Source: JAJEAO01 sp963667635 (lineage in GTDB: Bacteria; Acidobacteriota; Vicinamibacteria; Marinacidobacterales; Marinacidobacteraceae). From it: 64,000 nucleotides of DNA. Made by a program: the position numbers and the translations under genes. Below the pieces are notes generated by a model. The model saw only the letters and a program-made list of their open reading frames with translations. It did not search any database and was not told the DNA's origin. The stretch lies in NCBI GenBank assembly GCA_965232015.1, contig OZ246946.1, positions 1,364,001 to 1,428,000 of the forward strand, written 5' to 3'. Positions 1-7,421 of this stretch are shown piece after piece (positions within the stretch are counted from its first letter, which is position 1; the number at the start of each line of letters is the position of its first letter).

Positions 1-129
1 GGCCTCGACGCGGGCGCTCCTGCACCCCACCGCCACATCGGCCCCCTCCCTCGCGAACCCGAGCGCGAGGGCGCGGCCGATCCCGCGCGATGCGCCGGTG
101 ACGAGGGCGCGCCTGCCTGCGAGTCGCAT
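1..129 (-). CDS. SDR-family oxidoreductase, N-terminal fragment
   Basis: The complement strand reads from an ATG at 129 into the left edge of the window and gives 43 residues. These include the Rossmann dinucleotide-binding signature TGASRGIG, followed by a typical first helix and second strand. That is the start of a classical short-chain dehydrogenase/reductase, an NAD(P)-dependent oxidoreductase. The catalytic Ser-Tyr-Lys residues lie outside the window, so the substrate cannot be judged. The gene is cut only by the window edge and shows no sign of being broken. Confidence 0.75.
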   Translation of the reverse strand, partial: MRLAGRRALVTGASRGIGRALALGFAREGADVAVGCRSARVEA

Positions 130-186
130 CAGGACCGAAGTGTGACCGACGTTGGCGCCCACGCCGGAGTCAACCGGTGGCGCGTC

Positions 187-444
187 CTACGATCGCAGCG
201 CATCCTCATCCGCGGGCGGAACATCGGGCGCCGAACGCAGGAACGCGACGGCTGCCGCCGAGTTGCCCCCGCGAGCGCGCTCGGCGAAGAAGGCGGCGAC
301 GCCCTGGGCGCCGATCTTCTCTGCAAGCGCCGTCGCGATGAACTGGTTGAGTGAGACTCCATCCCGCCTCGCGTATCGCTCGGCGGCCGCCCTCAGCGAG
401 GCTGGCAGGTTCAGCGATACCCGAGCCAACGTGTTCCTGGTCAC
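187..444 (-). CDS. HicB-like ribbon-helix-helix antitoxin, orphan
   Basis: This 85-residue protein has an N-terminal segment (LARVSLNLPASLRAAAERYA, then GVSLNQFIATALAEKIGA) that matches the short DNA-binding region of HicB/Arc-type ribbon-helix-helix antitoxins. Proteins of this class bind their own promoter and usually neutralise a partner toxin. No HicA-like or other toxin gene lies within several hundred bases on either side, so it is either an orphan regulator or acts with a distant partner. The C-terminal third is Ala-rich and uninformative. It is transcribed divergently from the M28 peptidase gene. Confidence 0.6.
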   Translation of the reverse strand: MTRNTLARVSLNLPASLRAAAERYARRDGVSLNQFIATALAEKIGAQGVAAFFAERARGGNSAAAVAFLRSAPDVPPADEDALRS

Positions 445-594
445 GCCCTCGCCTTCATTTCAGCAGGTAGAGTCGAGGGGAACCCCGATCACGCTTGCGA
501 CGGGGAGCGTCCCGGTCCTCCCGGTCAGTTCTCGGCGGTTGCGGGACGTGTCTCCGGAACGGAATCTCGTGGAGCACGGTCAGTCGGGTAGCGA

Positions 595-619
595 GTGCCG
601 ATCTGGAGATCGGCGCTCC
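595..619. repeat. Diverged copy of the dispersed palindrome
   Basis: The arms GCCGATC and GATCGGC flank TGGA, with the GCGCTCC flank seen in other copies such as those at 22860 and 61493. The usual stem is GCCGGAC/GTCCGGC; here both arms have changed together, so pairing is intact. It lies about 55 bases upstream of the M28 start. Confidence 0.55.
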
Positions 620-674
620 AGGCTCCGCGTTTTCTTCGAGACGCATGGGGCCGGATAAGGTAAGCGACTTCCCC

Positions 675-2255
675 ATGCGTCGCCCCATCCCGCTCGTTTT
701 TCCCCTCCTGTTCGCGGGCCTCGGCTCCGCCTCCGCGGCTCAGACCCTTCCTTCGGACGATCCCGTGATCCAGGCGATTTGGGAGGAGGGCATGGAGCGC
801 TCCGAAGTCATGGCGCTGTCTCACGTGATGATGGACGTCATCGGGCCGCGTCTCACCGGTTCGCCCGCGATGAGCCGCGCCAACGACTGGGCCGTCGAGA
901 AGTTCGAGGAGTGGGGCCTCGAAGCGCGGAAGGAGCAGTACGGCACCTGGCGCGGCTGGGAGCGGGGCGTCAGCCATCTCGATCTGATCGAGCCCCGGGT
1001 TCGCTCGCTGGAGGGCATGGCGGCGGCGTGGAGCCCCCCCACCGAAGGTCCGGTCGAAGCCGGGGTCGTCATCCTTCCCGACGTGGGCGGGGCACAGGCC
1101 TTCGAGGCGTGGCTCCAGGCGGCGAACGGTCGGTACATCCTGACCTCTCCGCCGGAGGCGAGCTGCCGTCCGCGCGCCAACCTGGAGTGGTTCGCGCGGC
1201 CGGAAACGCTGGAGCGCATGGCCGAGGAACGCGAGCGAACGAGGGAGGATTGGGAACTGCGGACCGAGAACACCGGCATCGAACCCGACGATCTGGCAGG
1301 AGTGCTCGAGGCGGCCGGCGCCGCCGGGATCCTCCGCTCCCGGTGGTCCGAAGGGTGGGGCGTGAACAAGATCTTCGGGACCACGACCGAGCGCACGCCC
1401 GTCTTCGACCTGAGCTGCGAGTCCTACGGGCTGCTGTATCGGCTGGCCGAGGGCGGCCACGAGCCGGTGCTGCGGGCGGAGGCGACGGCCCGGTCTCTCG
1501 GCGAGGTCCCGGTGTTCAACGCATTCGCCGAGATCCCGGGAAGCGCCGAGCCCGAGGAGGTCGTGATCGTCGGGGGTCACTTCGACTCGTGGGACGGGGC
1601 CTCGGGCGCGCTCGACAACGGGACCGGTGCGGTGGCCATCATGGAAGCGATGCGCATCCTGAGAAAGGTCGTGCCGAACCCGCGCCGGACGATCCTCGGG
1701 GCGCTCTGGAACGGGGAGGAGCAGGGGCTGAACGGCTCCCGCGCCTTCGTGGAGGACCACCCGGAGATCCTCGAGCGCACCCACACCGTCTTCAACGTGG
1801 ACCACGGGAACGGCCCCGTCACCCTCATCCCGATGCAGGGGTTCGCCCGGGCCGGCGAGCGGTTCGGGGAATGGCTCGCCGAGATCCCGAGCGAGCTCGC
1901 CGATCTCGTGACGCTCGATGACCCCGGGATGCCCGAAGCGGGCGGCACCGATCACGCCTCGTTCCTGTGCGCCGGAGTGCCCGCGTTCAGCTTCCACGTG
2001 GGCGAGGGACGCGACGACCCAGAGATCGCAAACCGATGGGATACGACGGTTTACACCTGGCACACCAACCGGGACACCTACGACAAGATCGTCTTCGAGG
2101 ATCTTCGCGACGACGCGGTGATGACGGCGATGCTCGCGTACCTGGCGTCCCGCGACGAGAAACCGATGCCGCGGGACCAGCGCGCCCTGCCCGACGACGC
2201 CGAGTGGCCCGAGTGCCGCCCCGCCGCCCGGAGCTGGGAGGAGAGTCGCCGGTAG
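675..2255 (+). CDS. Secreted M28-family zinc metallopeptidase
   Basis: The 526-residue product is a probable aminopeptidase or carboxypeptidase of the M28 family, acting outside the cytoplasm. The ATG at 675 was chosen because it opens a clean signal peptide (MRRPIPLVFPLLFAGLGSAS, cleavage near Ala-Gln); the open frame extends further upstream without a good leader. The co-catalytic zinc residues are recognisable: H302/D304 in HFDSWD, D314 in GALDNGTG, E348-E349 in NGEEQG, D376 in NVDHGNG and H427 in GGTDHASF. A stretch of roughly 170 residues before the catalytic core is consistent with a PA-like insert. It stands alone, with the ParE gene converging on it 15 bases downstream. Substrate unknown. 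Confidence 0.88.
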   Translation: MRRPIPLVFPLLFAGLGSASAAQTLPSDDPVIQAIWEEGMERSEVMALSHVMMDVIGPRLTGSPAMSRANDWAVEKFEEWGLEARKEQYGTWRGWERGVSHLDLIEPRVRSLEGMAAAWSPPTEGPVEAGVVILPDVGGAQAFEAWLQAANGRYILTSPPEASCRPRANLEWFARPETLERMAEERERTREDWELRTENTGIEPDDLAGVLEAAGAAGILRSRWSEGWGVNKIFGTTTERTPVFDLSCESYGLLYRLAEGGHEPVLRAEATARSLGEVPVFNAFAEIPGSAEPEEVVIVGGHFDSWDGASGALDNGTGAVAIMEAMRILRKVVPNPRRTILGALWNGEEQGLNGSRAFVEDHPEILERTHTVFNVDHGNGPVTLIPMQGFARAGERFGEWLAEIPSELADLVTLDDPGMPEAGGTDHASFLCAGVPAFSFHVGEGRDDPEIANRWDTTVYTWHTNRDTYDKIVFEDLRDDAVMTAMLAYLASRDEKPMPRDQRALPDDAEWPECRPAARSWEESRR

Positions 2256-2270
2256 GGCGGGCCCCTCTCC

Positions 2271-2603
2271 TCAGTCCGCCACGAAGCCCTCACGGAGCCG
2301 GGCGGGGATGTCGCGACGGCCGTGGAGCACGCGCCAGACGTGCGTCGTTTCATCCCCAACCGCGTAGAAGAGCAGGTGCGGATAGGGCTTTATCGGCCAG
2401 GACCGGAGGCCCGGCAGGTCGAGCTCATCGCCATAGCGCGTGGAACCCGAGAACGGATGTTCGGCGATATGGCGCAGCGCTCGCTCGAGGGCGCGACCGA
2501 ACCTGAACGCGGCATCGTCTCCCGCGAACTCGCGGTCGTGAGCAAGCGCTTCCGCCACGTCCCCCTGGGCCCTTGCCCGCAGGACGAGGCATCTCTTCGT
2601 CAC
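2271..2603 (-). CDS. parE: ParE/RelE-superfamily toxin
   Basis: The roughly 110-residue protein has the RelE/ParE layout: an N-terminal helix rich in Arg/Ala (LRARAQGDVAEAL), then FRFGRALERALRHI, and a C-terminal strand pair ending WRVLHGRRDIP, typical of ParE-type gyrase-directed toxins. I start it at the GTG at 2603, whose last two bases are shared with the TGA of the upstream antitoxin (GTGA). The longer in-frame ATG at 2648 would overlap the antitoxin by 49 bases and add residues not expected in the family. The coupling implies that toxin translation depends on antitoxin translation. Whether the target is gyrase or the ribosome cannot be read from sequence. Confidence 0.82.
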   Translation of the reverse strand: MTKRCLVLRARAQGDVAEALAHDREFAGDDAAFRFGRALERALRHIAEHPFSGSTRYGDELDLPGLRSWPIKPYPHLLFYAVGDETTHVWRVLHGRRDIPARLREGFVAD

Positions 2604-2839
2604 TTCGTCGAGGGATCTCGCAGACTGGCTCGCAACTCTGAGAACCATGCTTCGTCCACCGTGACCGCTGGCGGAGAGTTCGCCCCTTCGAGCAGAAGAC
2701 GGCGGAGACGCTGTCGGTCCCGGTCGCGCCGAATCAGTTCACGGATGTAGCCGCTCGTTGTCCCGAAGCCCCGATCTCCAACCTGGGCCTCGACAAACTC
2801 CTTCAGTGGCTCCGGAAGCGAAACGTTCATGGTGACCAT
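2600..2839 (-). CDS. parD: ParD-like ribbon-helix-helix antitoxin
   Basis: The 79-residue product has a ParD-type ribbon-helix-helix start (MNVSLPEPLKEFVEAQVG, then TTSGYIRELIRRD) and a C-terminal tail that would wrap the toxin (VDEAWFSELRASLRD). It is the first gene of a two-gene operon, and its stop codon overlaps the toxin start. Translation may begin at the ATG at 2839 or the one at 2830. Such antitoxins neutralise the toxin and repress the shared promoter. Confidence 0.85.
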   Translation of the reverse strand: MVTMNVSLPEPLKEFVEAQVGDRGFGTTSGYIRELIRRDRDRQRLRRLLLEGANSPPAVTVDEAWFSELRASLRDPSTK

Positions 2840-2845
2840 GACGGC

Positions 2846-2874
2846 AGACTACCCGGCGTGGCAACAAATGGCAA
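2846..2874 (-). promoter_or_regulatory. Possible sigma-70 promoter for parDE
   Basis: Reading leftward, TTGCCA (2874-2869) and TAGTCT (2851-2846) are separated by exactly 17 bases and end 6 bases before the ATG at 2839, or 15 before the ATG at 2830. The surrounding stretch is clearly more AT-rich than its neighbourhood. If transcription started about 7 bases past the -10 box the message would be leaderless or nearly so. This is pattern matching only. Confidence 0.3.
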
Positions 2875-2941
2875 AGACAACAAAGCCACAGCGGATCCTT
2901 GCGGCGGCGTACCCGGTAGCATCGGAGGCCTCATCGCCCGA

Positions 2942-4552
2942 ATGCGTCCCATGACCCGAACCGTCTCCTCCGCGCTCGCCGCCGCACTCCTCGCCGGATC
3001 GGTCGCGGAGGCGCAGCCGGCGCTCGACGTTCAGGAGCACGTTCTCGACAACGGATTCACCGTGCTCCTCGTCGAAGACCACCGGGCGCCCCGGGTGGCC
3101 GCGAACCTGTGGATCCGGGTCGGTTCGATGGCCGAGCCGACGGGGCTCCACGGCATCACCCACTTCCTCGAGCACGTCATCCACCAGGGGACCACGACGT
3201 TCGGAACCCGGGACCTGGCCGCCGAGCTGCCCATCCTGCGCGAGATCCACGACACCGAGCAGGCGCTCATCGCGCTCCGCAACCGGGAACGCAACCGGCT
3301 GCGCGAACGGGATGTGTTCTTCGACGAACTGGGGTGGCCGACCACCCCGGAGATGGACGCGCTCCGGCAGCGCCTCTACGAACTCGAGGACCGCGACGAC
3401 GAGTACCGGATCTTCTGGGCCTCCTACAAGGAGTACATGGAGCGGGGCGGATTCGTTCGCCACACCGATCCGGTCCCCGCCAGCACCGAGCAGGACTACC
3501 TCGAAATCAACATGGCGCTCCCCAAGGAGCACCTCGAACTCTTCTTCCGCTTCGAAGCGGAGCGGATGGTGAACGCGGTGCTTCGCGGCTGGGAATCGCA
3601 GCGGTTCACGGTGCTGGAGCAGATCCTCGGAGGCCAGAGCCGGCCGCAGACCCGCTTCAACGAGGCCATTGACGGGGTCACCGCCCAGATCCACCCGGTT
3701 TACACCCCGGACGGCGGACACCTGCGCGACTTCGGGAACTTCACCCGCGCGGCGATGCATCGCATCTACGACTCGTATTTCGTGCCGAACAACGCGGCGC
3801 TGGCGCTGGTCGGCGCCGTGACCCTCGACGAGGTCCTGCCGCTCGCCGAGCGTACCTTCGGCGCCCTGCCCCGGGGTCCGGAGCCACCCGCCGATCTGGA
3901 CATCGAAGCCGAACCGGTCCCGGGAGGATCCGTCCGACTGGACTGGACCGAGCCGCTCTCGCCGCAGGTCCACCTCCGCTACCGGATCCCGGGGATGGGG
4001 CACCCCGACCGCCCGGTGCTGGACCTGATCGCCACCCTCCTCGGCGGTCCTCACGGGATGGCGGGGGCAGCGCTCGCGGCGCGGGGCCTGACGGGATCGG
4101 TCGAAGCCGACTTCCGGGTGATCCATACCTACCGGTTCGGATCCCCGGGCGCGTTCAACCTGGTGGCGCACGCCGGGTCGGATGGAGACCTCAATGGGAT
4201 CGAACAGGCGCTCCTCGACGCGGTCGCCGACCTCCGGGAGGGACGGATCGAGACCGGGGCGCTCCAGCGGGCGCGGAAACGGCTCCGGATGGAGTGGGCG
4301 GAGTTCCGGAACAACACCCAGGAGCTCGCCTTCCTCATCGGCCATCACCACACGATGAACCACTGGAGCGTCCTCCCCGCGCTCATCGAGGCGAGGGACG
4401 GCGCGACGGCGGAGGACATCAAGCGGGTCGCCGGCCGCTACTTCGTTCCATCGAACCGGGTGGTCGCGGTGGCGCGGGCCGAGCCTCCCGAGGGCAGCGG
4501 CCCGAGCTGGCTCGACTTCCTGTGGGGCCATCTCCCCGGAGACGGACGGTGA
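2942..4552 (+). CDS. M16-family zinc peptidase, catalytic partner
   Basis: This 536-residue secreted protein (signal peptide over about the first 25 residues, ending SVAEAQ) carries the inverted zinc motif HFLEH at 74-78, the hallmark of M16 (pitrilysin/insulinase) peptidases. The C-terminal half has the second M16 fold (ALVGAVTLDEVLPLAERTFG and following). A Glu/Arg-rich helical insert lies about 20 residues after the motif. The ATG at 2951 is an equally possible start; an upstream in-frame ATG at 2858 has no leader. It is coupled by a GTGA overlap to a second M16-like gene lacking the zinc site, the usual active/inactive arrangement in which both halves form one chamber. Confidence 0.87.
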   Translation: MRPMTRTVSSALAAALLAGSVAEAQPALDVQEHVLDNGFTVLLVEDHRAPRVAANLWIRVGSMAEPTGLHGITHFLEHVIHQGTTTFGTRDLAAELPILREIHDTEQALIALRNRERNRLRERDVFFDELGWPTTPEMDALRQRLYELEDRDDEYRIFWASYKEYMERGGFVRHTDPVPASTEQDYLEINMALPKEHLELFFRFEAERMVNAVLRGWESQRFTVLEQILGGQSRPQTRFNEAIDGVTAQIHPVYTPDGGHLRDFGNFTRAAMHRIYDSYFVPNNAALALVGAVTLDEVLPLAERTFGALPRGPEPPADLDIEAEPVPGGSVRLDWTEPLSPQVHLRYRIPGMGHPDRPVLDLIATLLGGPHGMAGAALAARGLTGSVEADFRVIHTYRFGSPGAFNLVAHAGSDGDLNGIEQALLDAVADLREGRIETGALQRARKRLRMEWAEFRNNTQELAFLIGHHHTMNHWSVLPALIEARDGATAEDIKRVAGRYFVPSNRVVAVARAEPPEGSGPSWLDFLWGHLPGDGR

Positions 4553-5991
4553 GGCGCCACAGAATCGCCGCCGCCGCAGCGCTCGCCCTCGCGTTCTCCG
4601 GGTGCGGAGGGGGCGGAGACACGCTCCCGGGCCGCTCCCGGCCGATCCTGGAGCACGACTGGCCGGCCCCCGGCGATCTGGCGCCCGGCCCCTCCAGCTT
4701 CACAGCCCCGAACCCGGCAGAAGCCCGGTTCGAGTCGTCCTCCGGAGTCGTGGCCTACATCGTGCCCGGACCGGATCCGCTGATCCGCCTCACCGCCGCA
4801 CTTCCCCTCGGCCGGCTCCACGAGCGGGAGGGGGAAGCGGGCGCGTCGGCGCTCCTGACCCGGCTCCTCACGACCCGGCGGGATCTTTCCCTGCGACTGG
4901 CGGAGCTCGGAACATCACTGAACCCGGGGGAGGGGCTCGACCTGACCCACCTGACCCTCGACGTCCTCCCCGAGGACTGGCGGGCGGGGCTGGAGCTGCT
5001 GGTGGATGTGATGCGTCATCCGGACCTCGACCCCGCCGCCGTCCGCGCCCACCGCGCGGGCCCCGGCTACGACATGCCGATGGCCGGCATCGTCGGGGAC
5101 GGCTTCCGCCCCAAGGTGGAGCTGGAGCGGCGGCTGGGCGGCTGGCCGCTCGCTGCGCCGGACCCGGGCACGCGGGTCGCAACGGCGGCCCTCGAGGCAC
5201 TCGCCTCCCGGTCGCTCGCCGCGGACAGGGTGGTGTTCGCCGTCGGCGGAGCCGTCGAGCGCGCTGAGGTCGAGGAGGCCCTCGAAGCGTTGACCCGGGG
5301 CTGGGCTCGCGCGGCCGAACCGCCGCCGCGGCCGACGGTGATCGAACCGGCTGCGCGAGGAGACCGCTTCCACGCGGTGGACGCGCCGAGCCTCGAGGGC
5401 TGGATCGCCATCGGCCGCGCGATCGGAGCGGTCCCCGAGGCGGACCGGGCGCCCCTCGCCGTCGCCCGGTTCATCCTCGCCGAACGCCTCAACATCGCCG
5501 CCCGCGAGAAGCGCGGCCTCGCGAACCGGGACGACTTCGAGATCCCGAACACCGCCTCCGGGACCGGCCTGCTGCTGGTCCGAACCGGCGGGCGACCGGA
5601 GGCCGTGGCGCCACTGGTCCGGTTCAGCCTCGACGAGATCGCGCGCCTCCACGATCCAGGGCAACCGGTCGAGGAGGCCGAGGTCGTTCGCGCCCGCGGC
5701 TGGCTCCTGGGCGCGGTCTGGCGACGCTCGCTGGAACTCGCCCCATCGGCGAGTCATACGCTCGCCGTCGAACACGCGCGAAGGGGCGGAACGGACCACC
5801 TGATGCGCTGGCCGGAGGCGGTGCGCTCGGTCGCGGTGGACGACGTGAAGCGCGTCGCCCGGGACCATCTCGATCCGGCGGGATTCGTGACCGTTGTCGT
5901 CGGTCCGCTGGAGCGGATCCGGGCCGCCCGCCACCCGCGCTGGCCGGTCGGGTTGGACGCGATCGAAGCCGAGTTCGCCTCCGGCGAGTGA
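4549..5991 (+). CDS. M16-like protein without zinc motif, structural partner
   Basis: The 480-residue product starts at a GTG overlapping the TGA of the catalytic M16 gene. The leader runs to FSGC, so a lipoprotein anchor is plausible although the lipobox is imperfect. The fold is recognisable as M16 (LIRLTAALPLGRLHE, GEAGASALLTRLLTT, VFAVGGAVERAEVEEALEAL), but the position of HxxEH is occupied by ASALL and no zinc ligands are visible. It should act as the non-catalytic half that helps bind peptide and close the chamber. It ends the operon; a 200-base gap follows. Confidence 0.8.
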   Translation: MRRHRIAAAAALALAFSGCGGGGDTLPGRSRPILEHDWPAPGDLAPGPSSFTAPNPAEARFESSSGVVAYIVPGPDPLIRLTAALPLGRLHEREGEAGASALLTRLLTTRRDLSLRLAELGTSLNPGEGLDLTHLTLDVLPEDWRAGLELLVDVMRHPDLDPAAVRAHRAGPGYDMPMAGIVGDGFRPKVELERRLGGWPLAAPDPGTRVATAALEALASRSLAADRVVFAVGGAVERAEVEEALEALTRGWARAAEPPPRPTVIEPAARGDRFHAVDAPSLEGWIAIGRAIGAVPEADRAPLAVARFILAERLNIAAREKRGLANRDDFEIPNTASGTGLLLVRTGGRPEAVAPLVRFSLDEIARLHDPGQPVEEAEVVRARGWLLGAVWRRSLELAPSASHTLAVEHARRGGTDHLMRWPEAVRSVAVDDVKRVARDHLDPAGFVTVVVGPLERIRAARHPRWPVGLDAIEAEFASGE

Positions 5992-6192
5992 CACGCCGGC
6001 GACGCCGTTCCGGCGCGTGGAACGCGACCCCCAGCCGGGCGCTGCATCTGCGGCGCTGCGACCTGGAGGAGGTGCGATTCGCCGCCGCTATCGCCTGGCG
6101 GCCGTTCGCGTACACTCGCTTCCGAGACAATCCGGCGCCGGCCCTCCCACGTCGGGCCGGGAAATGCCGCAACGCATCAGGGGACAAGCGCC

Positions 6193-6417
6193 ATGACCTC
6201 CACCGACAAACGACTCAAGGCCCTCGCGGTCGAGCTGCTCGATATCCAGAATCCCGACTTTTCCTCGGTCTTCACCGAGGCCGGTGTTTCGTCAACCAAC
6301 GCGGTCGCCTTCTTCAAGAAGGTTGGGGCGGAGTTCGAGCTCGACATCGCTCCGGAGCGCTACTGCGATTTCCGGACGCTGCGCGATCTGGCGAATTTCA
6401 TCGACGCGCAGGGCTGA
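6193..6417 (+). CDS. Free-standing acyl carrier protein
   Basis: The 74-residue protein has the size and four-helix pattern of an ACP. The phosphopantetheine site reads AGVSSTNAV, where S34 aligns with the modified serine; the usual Asp before it is S33 and the Leu after it is T35, so it is a divergent carrier. It lies just ahead of an alpha/beta hydrolase and 1 kb from a large PKS on the opposite strand, so a role carrying the polyketide intermediate or extender unit is a reasonable inference. It could load the AT-less second KS module of that PKS. A role in an unrelated pathway is not excluded. Confidence 0.72.
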   Translation: MTSTDKRLKALAVELLDIQNPDFSSVFTEAGVSSTNAVAFFKKVGAEFELDIAPERYCDFRTLRDLANFIDAQG

Positions 6418-6490
6418 CCTCTCGCCGGGGCCGGCGCCGGTGACCCCTTCCCGGGTGCGACCCCGGCGGAGCGAAGGATCCGGCGTGACG

Positions 6491-7420
6491 ATGCCGGCCC
6501 GCCGGATCGAGATCCCCGAACCGGCCGATCTCTGCGAGGTCCGGCTTGATGACGGCAGCGTCTCGACCGTTCGGCGACACGGGAATCCCGATGGCGTTCG
6601 GCTGGTCCTGAGTCACGGGAACGGCCTGGCGAGCGATCTCTACGCCCCGTTCTGGTCCCGGTTGACCGATGACTTCGACGTCATCGTGTACGACCTCCGA
6701 AACCATGGCTGGAACCGGGTCGGACCGCTCGAGCACCACAACGTCCCCACCCTGATCGCGGACGCCCGGGCGATCCTGCGGGCGGTTGACCGGGCGTTCG
6801 GCCGACGGCCGCGCGTGGGCGTCTTCCACTCGATTTCGGCTCTCATCGCTCTCCTCTCCTCGTCTCGGGTCCTGCCGGCGGTCGCGGGACTTCCGCCTCC
6901 GTTCCGGGCCCAGGTCCTGTTCGACCCGCCCCTCTACAAGCCGGGCGCCGATCCCGCCGCGTTCGACGCCGTCGCCCGCCTCGCGGCGCGCCGGATTCGC
7001 CGTCGGCAGCCCCGCTTCCAGACCCGCGAGGAGTTCCTCGAGATCCTCGACCTCATTCCCACCTTCCGCCGGGTCGCGCCTCCGGTGCGCGAGCTGATGG
7101 CGCGGACGACGTTGCGGCGGTCCCCGGACGACGCGGGGTACGAGCTCCGCTGTCCTCGCGAGTACGAATCACGGATCGCCGACTACGTGCGAGGGTTCGC
7201 TCCGCTGGTGGACTTCGACAACAGCCTCCGCTGTCCGACGCGCGTCCTCGGAGCGGATCCCACCCTGCCCTTCGCTTTCCTGCCCGCCGTGAGCCTCGGA
7301 GATGTGGTGACGGTGGACTACGACTTCCTGCCGGGGTGCTCCCACCTGCTCCAACTCGAGGAGCCGGAGGCGTGCGCCGACGTGGTTCGGGCCTTCGTCG
7401 CCGAGCGGGGTCTCGGCTGA
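6491..7420 (+). CDS. Alpha/beta hydrolase, possible thioesterase or release enzyme
   Basis: The 309-residue alpha/beta-hydrolase has an oxyanion-side motif LSHGNGLASDLY, the nucleophile elbow FHSIS (S114, replacing the common GxSxG) and a C-terminal catalytic His in GCSHLLQLE (H285). A GTG at 6485 could also be the start. It follows the ACP gene and ends one base short of the PKS stop codon on the other strand, so hydrolytic release or editing of the polyketide is likely by context only. It has no signal peptide, so it should be cytoplasmic. Confidence 0.75.
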   Translation: MPARRIEIPEPADLCEVRLDDGSVSTVRRHGNPDGVRLVLSHGNGLASDLYAPFWSRLTDDFDVIVYDLRNHGWNRVGPLEHHNVPTLIADARAILRAVDRAFGRRPRVGVFHSISALIALLSSSRVLPAVAGLPPPFRAQVLFDPPLYKPGADPAAFDAVARLAARRIRRRQPRFQTREEFLEILDLIPTFRRVAPPVRELMARTTLRRSPDDAGYELRCPREYESRIADYVRGFAPLVDFDNSLRCPTRVLGADPTLPFAFLPAVSLGDVVTVDYDFLPGCSHLLQLEEPEACADVVRAFVAERGLG

Positions 7421-7421
7421 C